In this document: piece after piece, positions 50,769-61,498 of the stretch
How positions within the stretch are numbered: position 1 is the stretch's first letter
How the letters are laid out: the number at the start of each line of letters is the position of its first letter
Origin: Orientallactaga sibirica
Taxonomy: Eukaryota > Chordata > Mammalia > Rodentia > Dipodidae
DNA length: 64,000 nt
Reading direction: 5' to 3'
Assembly: GCA_036365145.1 (NCBI GenBank)
Contig: JAEOAD010000015.1
Span: 6,751,501 to 6,815,500 of the forward strand
The notes under the pieces: model-generated
The model's database searches: none
The model's input: only the letters and a program-made list of their open reading frames with translations
Told to the model about the DNA's origin: nothing
Translations under genes and position numbers: made by a program

Positions 50769-51048
50769 GGGCTGGAGAGATGGCTTAGCGGCTAAGGCGC
50801 CTGCCTCCTAAGCCTAAGAACGCTGGTTCCAATCTCCAGCGGTTCCAATCTCCAGGTCCCACGTTTAGCCAGATGCAAAGTGACGCAAGGGCACAATGCC
50901 GCACTTGCCCACAAGGGGGCGCACACATCTGGATTTCGTTCACAGCAGCTGAGAGACTGCTGGCGCGCCCATCTGTCTCCCTCTCCCTCTCTGTCTATCT
51001 CTCTCTGTGTCTCTCTCCAAAAAATAAAAAATTAAAAAAAAAATTAAA
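50769..51048 (+). mobile_element. tRNA-derived SINE, 'caagtgcgg' long variant, sense
   Basis: Sense version of the 30691 and 39047 variant: 'cggctaaggcgcctgcctcctaagcctaagaacgctggttcc', 'gcccacaagggggcgcacacatctgg', 'cagcagctgagagactgctgg'. It has a 12-bp internal duplication of 'ggttccaatctccag'. Flanked by 'aatatttggcatttctt' (about 50753 and 51053). Confidence 0.95.
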
Positions 51049-51106
51049 AAAAAATATTTGGCATTTCTTACTACATTTTGTGTTATTGACTCCTCATTTA
51101 ATTCTT

Positions 51107-51333
51107 TTTATTTTATTTTATTTATTTATTTGAGAGAGTGAGAGAGGGAAAGAGGCAGATACAGAGCTAGAAAGAGAGAGAATGGGCGTACCAGAGCCTC
51201 TAGCCACTGCAAATGAACTCCAGATGCATGCGCCACTTTGTGTATCTGGCTTATGTGGGTCCTGGGGAATCGAACCAAGGTTCTTTGGCTTTGCAGGCAA
51301 ATGCCTTAACTGGTAATCCATCTCTCCAGTCTT
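51107..51333 (-). mobile_element. tRNA-derived SINE, antisense
   Basis: Flanked by 'cctcatttaattctt' (51092-51106 and 51334-51348). Confidence 0.96.
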
Positions 51334-51582
51334 CCTCATTTAATTCTTATGTGGTCAAATAATATACTCTATATGATTGTGATTCTTTTAAATTTATTCT
51401 GGTGCCTTTCCTAGAATAGGATCTGTCTTTGTAAGTGTTCTGTGCGTCCCTAAAGAAGTCTGTATTTGGTTGTCATTGGGTAGAGTGGTCTCTGAGTATC
51501 AGATCATATTGATTGCTCTTCAGGTCTTCTGTATCTTTGCTGATTTTCTGTTGACTCTATCAATTACTAAAAAGAATGTTAA

Positions 51583-51752
51583 GCCAGGCGTGGTGGTGCA
51601 TGCCTTTAATCCTAGCACTTGGTAGGCAGAGGTAGGAGGATCGCCATGAGTTCGAGGCCACCCTGAGAATACAGAGTGAATTCCAGGTCAGCCTGGGCCA
51701 GATTGAGACCCTACCTCAAAAAAACCAAAAAAAGAAGAAAAAAAAAAAAAAG
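51583..51752 (+). mobile_element. B1-type SINE, sense
   Basis: 'agccaggcgtggtggtgcatgcc' to an A-rich tail, flanked by 'aaagaatgttaa'. Confidence 0.95.
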
Positions 51753-51972
51753 AATGTTAAACTCTTCAAGTGTCATTGTCTATCTCACCTTTCAGTTCTA
51801 TTATGTTTTGCTTCATAGATTTGGAAGCTCTGTTGTTAGCTGCATCATATTGAGAATTGTTATGTATTTTTAGTAAACTGAGCCTTTTATCATTCTGTAA
51901 TACTCCTCTTTATCCCTGATAGTTGCACTCTTTATAAGTCTACTTTGCCTGTTATTAATATAATTAGTTCAG

Positions 51973-51975
<3 letters not shown>

Positions 51976-52013
<38 letters not shown>

Positions 52014-52156
52014 GTTTTTCGAGGTAGGGTCTCACTCCGGCCCAGGCTGACCTGGAATTAACTATGTGGTCTCAGGGTGGCTTGAACTCATGGCGATCCT
52101 CCTACCTCTGCCTCCTGAGTGCTGGGATTAATGGCATGCACCACCATGCCTGGCTA
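51976..52156 (-). mobile_element. B1-type SINE, antisense, with 36-nt T-run
   Basis: Long A-tail (T-run at 51977-52012) then 'ggtttttcgaggtagggtctcactccggcccagg' to 'gcaccaccatgcctggc'. Confidence 0.96.
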
Positions 52157-52202
52157 GTTGTCCTTTTTATATATTTGGATAATATAGTTTTTCTCATTTT
52201 AC

Positions 52203-52369
52203 TTTTTTTTTTTTTTTTTTTTTTTGGTTTTTCGAGGTAGGGTCTCACTTTGGCCCAGGTTGACTTGGAATTAACTATGTAGTCTCAGGGTGGCCTTGAA
52301 CTCACGTCGATCCTCCTACCTCTGCCTCCCAAGTGCTGGGATTAAAGGCGTGCACCACCACGCCCGGCT
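52203..52369 (-). mobile_element. B1-type SINE, antisense
   Basis: Flanked by 'ctcattttactttt' (52193 and 52369). 'gtgcaccaccacgcccggc' head, T-run of about 22. Confidence 0.96.
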
Positions 52370-52430
52370 CATTTTACTTTTCTTAACCTTTCATCTTTCT
52401 GTTTATGTGTCAAAAGTCAAAATTGCAACA

Positions 52431-52779
52431 AATTTAACTTAAATGTAATTGATGTTTTAAATTAATGATTCTAAAATTGGGCAACATTTTATTCTGTTCA
52501 ATAAAATAGGTGGTATGGTGAATTGGGAAGTGGAATTTGGTTCTGTATGCAGAAAAGGGCTGTAGAAAGCTAAGATTGAACAAAAACATTACTTAACATC
52601 AGGCTATGTAAGATTACTTTCCTTACAGGGTTGAAACAGGACTTAGATACTATTCTTCTTCAGAAAAACTATGCTCCTTCTGATTGCTTGCTGTGAATCT
52701 CCTGTTTTTTTTTTTTTTAATTTTAAAACGTTTTTTGAACTGGACCATTTCACAATTCCATTTAATTATCTAGCACTTA
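52431..52779. other. Unrecognised sequence
   Basis: No repeat family or gene recognised. Candidate for unique DNA. Confidence 0.4.
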
Positions 52780-53140
52780 GTGTTTGTGCCTCTTTTTGAA
52801 AATGCTTGTGTGTGTGTTGATGCGTGTGTATGCGTTCATGTGCTATGGCACAGTGTTGAGTTCTGAGGATAACCTCGGGGTATTTTTCTCTTCTTCCACT
52901 TTGCTTGAGACAGGGTCTCCCTTGTTGGTGTTGATTCTGTTAGTTTATTTTTGCCACTTTATCTAACTGGACCATGAGCTTCCAAAATCTCTTGGCTCCA
53001 TGTTCCATTGCCATAGGTGCCTTGAGATTACAGCCTGTAAGCCACTGTGCTTCCAGCTTTTGGTAGGTATTGGGGAATTGAACTCAGGCTGGAGGCTTGC
53101 AAGCAAGCGCCATAGCTGCTTTGCCATCTTCCAACCTCTC
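52780..53140 (-). mobile_element. Old B4-like composite SINE, antisense
   Basis: (TG)n, 'gagacagggtctccctt' B1 remnant, 'ccttgagattacagcctgtaagccactgtgc', then an ID-like end 'ggggaattgaactcaggctgg...gcaagcaagcgccatagctg'. Confidence 0.65.
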
Positions 53141-53554
53141 TATTTTGATTTGGACTGATTTCTGAAGCTTAGTGCAGGAGCTCAGTTCAAAACCTGGTCT
53201 CCCATAAGTTTTATTCTACATATGTAATTTCCTTCTCCAACAAAGAAAAATAAGCTTCCAGTTATCCTAGGGAATATATTTATTTTCTAAGTGCCAAGAT
53301 ACATATAAAGTAGCATAATAACGTAAAATAAGAATTCTTGTTACCAGTGAGGGAAGATAAAAACAAAAATAAAGACACAATAGCAACAAAAAAGAAAACT
53401 AGATCAAAACCCCTACTAACTGAAGTTTAGAGTCTGTTTATAGTTGTTCCCCCCCCCTTTGGGCTGAGAGAATAGGGTCTAAATACTGTGCTTAGAAGTT
53501 ACCTACGTTAGTTTTCCTCATATCCACCCACATTACTCTGCTGATGGTACTTTT
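53141..53554. other. Unrecognised sequence
   Basis: Contains a short C-run (53450-53457). No family or exon recognised. Confidence 0.4.
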
Positions 53555-53732
53555 GCAAGCAAAGAAAGGTAGAAGAAGACAGAGAGAACAGGAACACCAG
53601 GGCCTCTAGTCACTGCAAATGAACTCCAGATGCACGTGCTACATCTGGCTCTACATGGGTACTGGGGGATTGAAGTCTGGTCATTAGGCTTTACAGTAAA
53701 GTGCCCTAACCACTGAGCAATCTCTCCAGACC
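53555..53732 (-). mobile_element. tRNA-derived SINE, antisense, diverged
   Basis: 'ggaacaccagggcctctagtcactgcaaatgaac' to 'cactgagcaatctctccagacc'; tail worn. Confidence 0.85.
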
Positions 53733-54009
53733 AATGTTACGTTTTGAATATAATTTAGTTAGATTCTTTGTGGTTTTATGTATGTTTAATTTTCCAGTCC
53801 CTCATCTCCTTGTTGATTTTTTTCTAATATGTGGAACATTAGCATTGTCTAACTTGTTCATAGTTATGCTTGTAAACAAGTTGCATCCAAGAGTGTCAGT
53901 GACCTCTGCCTTCCACTTTGTAGGCACCCCTTCTCATTAGGTCTCTTTATCTATCTAGTATTTCTCCTGTTCAAATAAGCAAATACATGCATATTTGATT
54001 TTCTTACCT
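53733..54009. other. Unrecognised sequence
   Basis: AT-rich at first, then 'gtgtcagtgacctctgccttccactttgtaggcacccc'. No family recognised. A polypyrimidine-AG occurs, but no coding context supports an exon. Confidence 0.4.
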
Positions 54010-54236
54010 TTTTTTTAGAGAGAGTGAGACATAGGTGGTGGTGGTGGTGGGGGGGTTGGCATACCAGGGCCTCAACTACTGCAATCAAACTCCAGATGCT
54101 TTTGCCAGCAAGGGCATATACAACCTTGAGCTTGCCTCACCTTTGCATCTGGCTTACATGGGATCTGGAGAGTCAAGCATGGGTCCTTAGGTTTCACAGG
54201 TAAGCACCTTAATTGCTAAGCCATCTCTCCAGCCCT
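54010..54236 (-). mobile_element. tRNA-derived SINE, long variant like 769-1020
   Basis: Carries the extra block 'ttttgccagcaagggcatatacaaccttgagcttgcctcacctttg' and 'tgggatctggagagtc', matching the variant at 769-1020, plus a (GGT)n stretch. Confidence 0.88.
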
Positions 54237-54584
54237 TATTTTCTTAACTTTTTAATGAAAGCTCCCATAAGATACTTCCCACCTACCACCCTCGTTTTCC
54301 CTCCCCAAATCCACTCTCCATTGAATCCCTTCTTCTTTCCATTCTATTTTGATGTCATCATCTTTTCCTCCTATTATGAGGGTCCTATGTAGGTAGTGTC
54401 ACCCACTATATGGTCATGGATATCCAGCCCATTTTGTGTCTGGAAGACAACATTATAAGTAGTCCTACCCTTCTTTTGGTTCTTTATTCTTTCTGTCACC
54501 TCTTCTCCAATAAACCCTGGGTCTTGGAGATGTCTCCCTAGTGCTGACTACTCCACTGTCATTTCTTCTCAGCACTGTGGTGAC

Positions 54585-55104
54585 TGTGGTAGTTTAAATT
54601 AAATGTCCCGCAATAGATTCAAGACTTTTATTAAAGCTTTTTAGATTTTCAGCTACCTGGCTGGAACAGATGTCACTGGGTGGATCTTAGTGTCCAGCCC
54701 TAAGGTGTAGACGTAGATTTGGAATTCTAGTCTAAAAAATATACAAAGTGCCTAAGTTCCACTTGGAATTCCTAAGTGTGCTTGTGTGTGGTGTGGCACT
54801 TCAGTTTTTGGCTTGGGGCTTTCTCTTTCTCTCTCTTTTCTTTTCTTTATAATTTTTTTATTGACAACTTCCATAATTGTAGATAATAATCCATGGTAAT
54901 TCCCTCCCTCCTCCCACTTTCCCCTTTGAAACTCTACTCTCCATCAGGCTTTTTCTTTCTCTACTTGGACCTATAAAAGAAGGCCAGCTTCTTCTACCAT
55001 TATAAAAGCTCCCTTAAATCTGTAAACTTCAAATAAATAGTTCTTCCTTCATAACTCTGCCTGCTATAAAAGTTCATCTCAGCAACATGTAACTGTCTAC
55101 TACA
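54585..55104 (+). mobile_element. Solo MaLR-type LTR carrying an L1-B snippet
   Basis: TGTGGTAGTTTAAATT to GTCTACTACA with a 5-bp duplication GTGAC (54580-54584 and 55105-55109). The 105-bp L1-B 3' end at 54843-54947 is lodged in it, so this LTR served both as guest and as host. Confidence 0.92.
54843..54947 (-). mobile_element. Minimal L1-B 3' end insertion
   Basis: 'ataattttttattgacaacttccataattgtagataataatcc' to 'aaactctactctccatca': only about 105 bp of L1-B. Flanked by 'ggctttctctttctct' / 'ggctttttctttctct'. Confidence 0.85.
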
Positions 55105-55600
55105 GTGACTTTTGAGTCACCCCAGTGGTCACCGCCATCTGAAAAGAGAAGCTTCTGTAAGCAAAAGTGAGAGTAGCATCAATATATGGGTATGAACATA
55201 AAAAGTGCTTAGAGGAATGTATGCATTCAGCCAGACAACAGTAGGCATTACTTCCCTAGGGTTTATGACCTCCACGGCCATAGTCTTTTGACTAGGTTTT
55301 CAGTATCAGACATGTATTCCCTCCCAGTCCACTCAGAGAGCAGTTGGTTCTCCCCTTAACAGACATGCTACTATTGCACCAGTTGGCACATTTGGCCTGG
55401 CTGGGACTTACAGGATCCACTGCTGGTTAACACAGATAGTAAATTCTTTCTCCCAAAAGGCTGCATGCTACACAGCTCTTTCCAATGTTCTGATAGCTAG
55501 CTAACAGGAAGAATTTTCTAGCTCAGCTCCAGCTTGATATATCAGTGACCTGCAGCCCAAGCAGTACATGCAAATATTATTTCTCCTCTTTTCCTTGCAC

Positions 55601-55677
55601 AAAGATGAGCTATTGTAGATATTCTTTTGCAGTCAGCATTTTTAAAAGTAATACTTAAAATGTATTTATTTATTTAT
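55601..55677. other. Unrecognised AT-rich gap
   Basis: Ends in a short TTTA run. Nothing further seen. Confidence 0.4.
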
Positions 55678-55973
55678 TGTGGGGGTAAAAGGTTTATTTT
55701 GGCTTACAGATTGAAGGGGGAGCTCCATGACTGCAAAGGAAAATGATGACATGAGCAGAGGGTGGACATCAACCTCCTGGCCAACATCAGATGGATAATA
55801 GCAACAGGAGAGTGTGCCAAACTCTGCAAGAGAAAGCTGGTTATAACATCCATAAGCCCACCCCAACAATACACTACCTCCAGGAGGGTTTAATTCCCAA
55901 GTTTCCATCAGCTGGGGACATGACATTCAGAACACTTAAATTTATGGGGGAATACCTGAATCAAACCACCACA
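55678..55973 (-). repeat. 3' LTR (partial) of a MaLR element
   Basis: 'taaaaggtttattttggcttacagattg' (AATAAA-like signal on minus) to 'atacctgaatcaaaccacca ca'. Same class as 21574-21917. Left end truncated. Confidence 0.8.
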
Positions 55974-57561
55974 TTCCACTGCTGGCCCCCATTAACTGAT
56001 AACCATACATGATGTAAAGTGCAATGCATTCAGTCCAACTTTAAAAGTCCCCATAGATTTTTATCAATCCCACTGATGTTCAAACATAATCCAAAGTCTT
56101 TTAACTGAGCCATAACATCAAAAAAGTCCCCCCAAACTCATAATGGCATAGAATAAACATTTGCACTGCAAAAGATGGCATAGCAAAGAAATATTCAGCC
56201 AATACAAGATTTAAACAGGACAAACATCAAATTCTGTATCTCCAAGTCCAACAACTCTAGCCAGTAACAAGTCTCCAAGGCCAATAATTCTTTTTTTTTT
56301 TTTCGAGGTAGGGTGTCACTCTGTCTCAGGCTGACCTGGAATTCACTATGTAGTCTCAGGGTGGCCCTGAACTCATGGCGATCCTCCTTCCTCTGTCTCC
56401 CGAGTGCTGGGATTAAAGGCGTGTGTCACCACGCCCTGCTCCAAGGCCAATAATTCTAACCAGCAACAAATCTCTGGAGTTCCAATTCCACACCTCCAGC
56501 TAGGCTACTCACAGTCCCCCCCCCCAAAAAAAAACTTCATCTAGTGCCAACAGGTCTCCTTGACAGCCATCCCATAGTCACGGCATCTCTACTGGGTCTC
56601 CACTGCAACTCATGGTTCATCCTCACAGCTCCATTGGGTTTTCATGCAGGTAATCCAACAAGCCTGCTTCACACTGCCCATGGCTGGTTCCAAAATACAA
56701 GACCATGTTACAAGTTCAATTACCCTCTCTTTCCTGCATTCCATATACTTCATAATACAGGTGGGTTGTTAATCCAGGGGAGAATAAAGCAGATTTTGAA
56801 AAACAGGACACTTCTTCAGCATTCAGGCCCCTTCAAAAGACTCTGCATTCTTTCTGTTGTCCCAATGAAGGTCAGCTGGCCCAATCTCTCATACAATTGC
56901 AGCTGAACAGGCAGAAGTTTCAGCCCAAAGATTTCTTTTTGTGCCATATCTCTCTGCACACACCAGTCCATTTCTACACAATGTAACCCTGCACAAGTTC
57001 TCAGGACATTGGCATAACAGCAAACCTCTCACATAAACTTATTGTAGCCCAGTCCAGGCAAAGCTTTTTCTCACCCTCACAATCCATAGTTCTTACTGTA
57101 TTCAGGTCTTTCAACTCTGACCAGAATAGTCCATCAAACTGTACTTACAGCACTGCAAGGTGTCTCTTTGGACAAGATTTCAAATCCTTCCACAGTCCTC
57201 CCAAGTACAACAGGCTGTTGTAGTTTTCTAGCATCACATCCCTATAAAGGCTTCACTGAGCAATATCAAGATACTGCCATTCTTGCCAGGGGAAGTCCAC
57301 AGCTATGTCTTTAAATGATACCAACTCCATGTCTAGATCCTGGGGTATAAAGGGTCCTCTCTTGATCCCACAGCATCAAAGTTTCACAGGGAATTCTGGA
57401 AAATTTCAAGTGTCCATCATTTCTGGTTTCCTGAACATCTAATGTTTCCCTTCCTCTTTCCTTGCAGCTTGGTGGCACAGGCTACAGAGTCCAGGACCAA
57501 AAGTCCCCAAACTCCAAGTAAGGAAATGATCCAGGTACAGAGCCCAGGTGGTGGACAGGCA
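55974..57561 (-). mobile_element. MaLR internal region, uninterrupted homolog
   Basis: Continuous copy of the region split by L1-A at 13488-21133, including the empty target 'cccaaagatttctttttgtgcc' at 56926-56947. Continues past 57180 with extra sequence ('ttccttgcagcttggtggcacaggctacagagtcc') absent from the other copy. No coding capacity. A B1 lies at 56292-56438. Confidence 0.82.
56292..56438 (-). mobile_element. B1-type SINE, antisense
   Basis: Flanked by 'ctccaaggccaataattct' (56273-56291 and 56439-56457), a perfect 19-bp duplication. Confidence 0.97.
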
Positions 57562-57752
57562 GTGTCAAAACATATTTTTATTTATTTATAAGGAGAAAGA
57601 GTACAAGACAAGGCCTCTAGCCACTGCAAATGAGCTCCAGATGCATGTGCCCCTTTGTACATCCAGCTTTACTTGGATACTGGGGAATTGAACCTGGGCC
57701 ATCAGGCTTTACAAGAAAGTGCCTTAATCACTGAACCATCTCTCCAGCCCTA
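57562..57752 (-). mobile_element. tRNA-derived SINE, antisense
   Basis: 'tttttatttatttataaggagaaagagtacaagacaaggcctctagccactgcaaatgagc' to 'ctgaaccatctctccagcc'. Confidence 0.9.
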
Positions 57753-58214
57753 AATTAGTACAGTTCTATATGGACAAAAATGTTTAGTATGAATTATTGA
57801 GTTCCCTTTTATATCCTAGCTCTCTTTCTCCTTGGCCCCTGCATTACTGGTGGGATACATTTGTTAGAATGATGAATAAATATTACTACATCATTATTTG
57901 CCTTCAGGATCATTCTTTGTGTGATATATTTTACAGGCTTGGTAAATGTATAATGTTATGTCTCTACATTGCAGTATCTTTCATAATAGTTTAATTGCCC
58001 TAAAATTTCCTTTGTCTACCTATTCATTTCTCCTTCCTGGCAACTACTGAACATATGTCGCCTCCATAGTTCTTCTTCGGAATGTCAAACACTTCGAGCA
58101 ATACGTATGTAGCCTTTTCATATTGACTTCTTTCACTTAACAATTGTATTTGAAAGTTTCTCTGTGTCTTTTTATAACTCTAGCATTGATTGATTTCAAG
58201 TTGTGAATAAAGTT

Positions 58215-58372
58215 GCTTTTTTTTGGTGGTTTTTTGAGGTAGGGTCTCACTCTAGCTCAGGCTGACTTGGAATTTACTATGTAGTCTCAGGATGGCCTTG
58301 AACTCACAGCAATCCTCCTACCTCTGCCTCCCAAGTGCTGGGATTAAAGGCATGTGCCACCTTGCCTGGCTC
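58215..58372 (-). mobile_element. B1-type SINE, antisense
   Basis: 'ttttttggtggttttttgaggtagggtctcactctagc' to 'catgtgccaccttgcctggc'. Confidence 0.94.
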
Positions 58373-58545
58373 ATGTGTAGGTTTTTATGGGAATATTTTT
58401 TAATTCATCGGGCAAGTTCCAAGTATTATTGTTGCTGAATTAGATGGAAAAGTAAGTCTAATATGAGAAGCTGCCAAACTGTTTTGCATTTTGCATTCTA
58501 CTATTGAAGAGGTCCTTTTCTAAATTTGTTGTTGTTATCTATGTC

Positions 58546-58703
58546 TTGGTTTTTTTTTTTTTTTTTTCGAGGTAGGGTCTCACTCTGGTACAGGCTGACC
58601 TGGAATTCACTATGTAGTCTCAGGGTGGCCTTGAACTCATGGCGATCCTCCAACCTCTGCCTCCCGAGTGCTGGGATTAAAGGCATGCGCCACCACGCCC
58701 GGT
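58546..58703 (-). mobile_element. B1-type SINE, antisense, near consensus
   Basis: 'ttcgaggtagggtctcactctggtacagg' to 'gcatgcgccaccacgcccggt'. The flank 'atgtcttgg' is duplicated (58537 and 58705). Confidence 0.96.
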
Positions 58704-58764
58704 TATGTCTTGGATTTTTGACCATTCTAATAGGCGTGTCACAGTATCTCATTGTTGGGCTTTT

Positions 58765-60177
58765 TTATTAAGTAGAAAATTGTATGGATACATCATATGT
58801 TGGTACCATCATTTCCCTCCTCTCTACCCCCATTCTGCTGAGGGCTCTCCTCAGTGGGATCGCTACTATTCCCCCTAGGTTTGCGGGTTATCAGATGTGA
58901 GAACAGCAGTCAGTCATTGTAAGGGGTGGGGCAGTGCCTCTGGGCATTTCCTTCCACTCTGTGGCTCCTCTGCAAAATGTCCTGAGCCATTGTGGGTGTA
59001 TTTTATGTCTACTTTAGTGTTGTGCTCTCAGAATGTTCTGGATTTCTGCTTTGGTGTATTTTGAGTATCCTCAGTGTCCGTCTCCATGACCCTGGCACTG
59101 GTTGCTAGGCTCACAGTTGAAGCAGCACTGTTACTCATCTTGCTAATTTCTCTGTGGTTTTACCTGGGCCCTGGCTGATGGGCAAGGGGTGGTTTATCTC
59201 CTTGGTTCAAGCTGCCTTCTGAAAAAGAGAAACAGATTCTCCAAAGGAGACAGAGGTCAGCATAGTTTAATAAGATAAGCATGATTAATTAAGAGAGATT
59301 TAGGTGGGGGTAGCCTCTTTTTTGGCTAACGACTAGTGGGGTATTCTTGTTAGAGTCTATAATTTTTGACTCCATGGGATTCTGACTTGGTTCCAAATTC
59401 CAGCCAAGGGTTCCTTTCCATTGAGTGGATCCCTTAGCCAATCCAAGAGCTGTTGGTTACCCACCTAGGCTGGGTGCTGCTATTGCACAGGCATGTCCCT
59501 CTTATCAGGCTGGTTGCTTTTGTATAGCAGTGTCCCCTGTTAGCACACAAGGTTGTTGGCCATTTTCCCTCAGCCACTCAGTTGTGCTTTCCAGAACTAT
59601 AGGAGCAGACCATCTGGGGACTGATTTCCTTCCAGATTCCGTCTGGATCTATCAATGTTATGTGTCAGCAGCATGTGGTATCTTAGCAATAGGGTCTTAC
59701 CTTTTACCTCAGGCAGTGTAGAAGACAGCCTCAGGTTGCTGAGATGAACTTCCAGACCAGGCACAGTTATAGAGGAAGGGATTTATTGAAGCTCACAGTT
59801 TCAGGGGAACTTCCATAATGGCAGAAGAAGCTGGCCTGCTTTCACAGGTCCAAGCCACACCAAAAAGCAAGCAAGCACACTTCAGGGACACCAGGCAGAA
59901 CTCGGTCATCTTGTACAGCTTTAGACTGGAATTCCAAATCCACCCCCACACCTTAGGGCTGGACCCTAAGATCTGCCCAGTGACACCTTCTCCAGCCAGA
60001 TGGCTGCAGACTTAACTTACAAACATTAATAAAATCCTGATATATTGGGGGTCATTCATTCAAACTACTACAGGCAGGTAAACAAATGCTTTGAGAGAAG
60101 CCTGTCTTGTTTTGGGGACCTCATAGGTCTCTCTGATTAACAGCTCAATGTGGATTGTAACCAATTTCTGGGACTAA
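58765..60177 (-). mobile_element. Diverged L1-A-type 3'UTR with LTR guest
   Basis: Blocks 'gtcctgagccattgtgggtgtattttatgtctactttagtg', 'ccattgagtggatccct.tagccaatccaagagc' and 'agggtcttaccttttacc' are homologous to, but clearly diverged from, L1-A 3'UTRs. Flanks 'attgttgggctttt' (58752) and 'attgttgggtttt' (60498) suggest its target duplication. Interrupted by the LTR at 59717-60072. Confidence 0.75.
59717..60072 (-). mobile_element. Solo MaLR-type LTR
   Basis: TGTAGAAGACAGCC to CAAACTACTACA with a 5-bp duplication GGCAG (59712-59716 and 60073-60077). Same class as the provirus LTRs at 2846 and 4461 but with several indels. Confidence 0.93.
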
Positions 60178-60312
60178 CAGTTTTTGAAGTAGGGTCTCAC
60201 TCTATCCCAGGTTGACCTGGAATTCATTATGTAGTCTCGGGCTGGCTTTGAACTCAGCAATCCTCCTACCTCTGCCTTCCAAGTACTGGGATTAAAGGCA
60301 TATGCCACCACA
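60178..60312 (-). mobile_element. B1-type SINE, antisense
   Basis: 'gtttttgaagtagggtctcactctatcccagg' to 'ggcatatgccaccaca'. Abuts a SINE with no gap. Confidence 0.92.
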
Positions 60313-60496
60313 CATGGGGGAGAGAGAGAGAGAGAGAGAATGAGAATGGGTGCAGCAGGGCCATCACCCCTTCCAATGAACTCCAGATACATGTGCCACC
60401 TTATGCATCTGACTTTATGTGGGTACTGGGGAATCAAACTTGGGTCATTAGGCTTTGCAGGCATGTACCTTAACCACTGAGCAATCTCTCCAGCCC
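60313..60496 (-). mobile_element. tRNA-derived SINE, antisense
   Basis: Short GA tract, 'atgaactccagatacatgtgccacc' and head 'cactgagcaatctctccagcc'. Confidence 0.92.
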
Positions 60497-60519
60497 TTAT
60501 TGTTGGGTTTTAAAATTTT

Positions 60520-60668
60520 ATTTGCATGTGTATGTGTGTGTACACATGCATGCATGTGCACCAGGGTCTATTGCTGCTGAAAATGAACAGCAGATGTGTG
60601 CACATGGCATTATGTGGGTACTAAGGAATTGAACCCTGGGCCAGCAGGCTTTGCAAGCAAGCCCAGCC
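60520..60668 (-). mobile_element. Old tRNA-derived SINE fragment, antisense
   Basis: (TG)n-like start, 'ctgctgaaaatgaacagcagatgtgtgcac', 'attatgtgggtactaaggaattgaaccctggg'. The head end is truncated. Confidence 0.7.
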
Positions 60669-60694
60669 CCCTTGCTTTTTTTTCTTTTCTTTTT

Positions 60695-61052
60695 GTGTTG
60701 TGCTGGTTTGATTCAGGCATTCCCCATAAACTTAGGTGTTCTGAATTCTAGGTCCTCAGCTGGTGGCAATTTGGGAATTGAAGCCTCCCGGAGGCAGTGT
60801 ATTGTTGGGGCCAGGCATATGGGTGTTATAGCCAGCTTCCTCTTGCAAGTGTTTGGCACACTCTCCTGTTGCTATTGTCCATCTGATGTTGGTGAGGAGG
60901 AGGTGATGTCCACACTCTGCTCATGCCATCGTTTTCCCCTGCCATCATGGAACTTTCCCTCGAGTCTGTAAGCCAAAATGAATCTTTTTTTCCCACAAGC
61001 TGCTCTTAGTCAGGTGATTTCTGCTAGCAATGTGAACCTGGCTGCAACATAG
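60695..61052 (+). mobile_element. MaLR-type LTR, sense
   Basis: 'tgctggtttgattcaggca', 'agctggtggcaatttgggaattgaagcc', 'tgatgttggtgaggaggaggtgatgtcc', 'gtctgtaagccaaaatgaatc' to 'gaacctggctgcaaca'. Reverse complement of the 21574-21917 class, about 358 bp. Confidence 0.85.
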
Positions 61053-61205
61053 GTCTTCCCCTGTTGTTTCAATTTCCAATTTCCTAATGACATAATGTTG
61101 AACATCGTCTCATATATGTATTTGTTATATATAAATGGTGAGGTATCTGTTAAAATCTTTTTCATATATATATTCATATATGAATATATATATGAAATAT
61201 ATTTT

Positions 61206-61322
61206 TTTGAGGTAGGGTCTCACTGTAGCCCAGGCTGACCTGGCATCCAAACTCACAGCGATCCTCCTACCTCTGCCTCATGAGTGCTGGGATTAAAGGT
61301 GTGCACCACAATGTCCAGCTTT
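61206..61322 (-). mobile_element. B1-type SINE, antisense, internally deleted
   Basis: 'ttttttgaggtagggtctcactgtagcccagg' then a gap in the 'gaattcactatgtagtctcagggtggcc' block, then 'ctgggattaaaggtgtgcaccac'. Confidence 0.88.
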
Positions 61323-61337
61323 CTATTTTAATTATTT

Positions 61338-61427
61338 ATTTCCTTCCTTCCTTCCTTCCTTCCTTCCTTCCTTCCTTCCTTCCTTCCTTCCTTCCTCCCT
61401 CCCTCCCTCCCTCCCTCCCTCTCTCCC

Positions 61428-61490
<63 letters not shown>

Positions 61491-61498
61491 TTTCTTTC
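61338..61498. repeat. Compound microsatellite (TTCC)n(TCCC)n(TTTC)n
   Basis: TTCC about 13 units, TCCC about 7 units, TTTC about 16 units, in the same block order as 25763-25955. Confidence 0.97.

Larger units (their letters stand above)
49690..52430 (-). mobile_element. Ancient L1 ORF2 backbone
   Basis: Between younger insertions the text matches old mammalian L1 ORF2 (minus strand): 'tttttaatttctgctcttaagtatatttcctttcttctgct' (49755), 'ctgttgtagttgcatcctacatat' (50633), 'ggttgtcattgggtagagtggtctctgagtatcagatca' (51468), 'tttcagttctattatgttttgcttcatagat..ggaagctctgtt' (51791) and 'tactttgcctgttattaatataatta' (51941). Much more diverged than lineages A-D. The protein frame is gone. Confidence 0.75.
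54237..55600 (-). mobile_element. L1-B 3'UTR with a MaLR LTR inside
   Basis: 'ttcccacctaccaccctcgttttccctccccaaatcc', 'tcatggatatccagcccattttgtgtctgg' and 'gcagttggttctcccctta' match 27500-28330. The LTR at 54585-55104 divides it at 'cactgtggtgac'. Confidence 0.85.

Noticed and set aside
53860..53940. Possible exon with a splice acceptor-like tract
   Set aside because: Short frame, no homology recognised, no neighbouring exon or donor that I could support.
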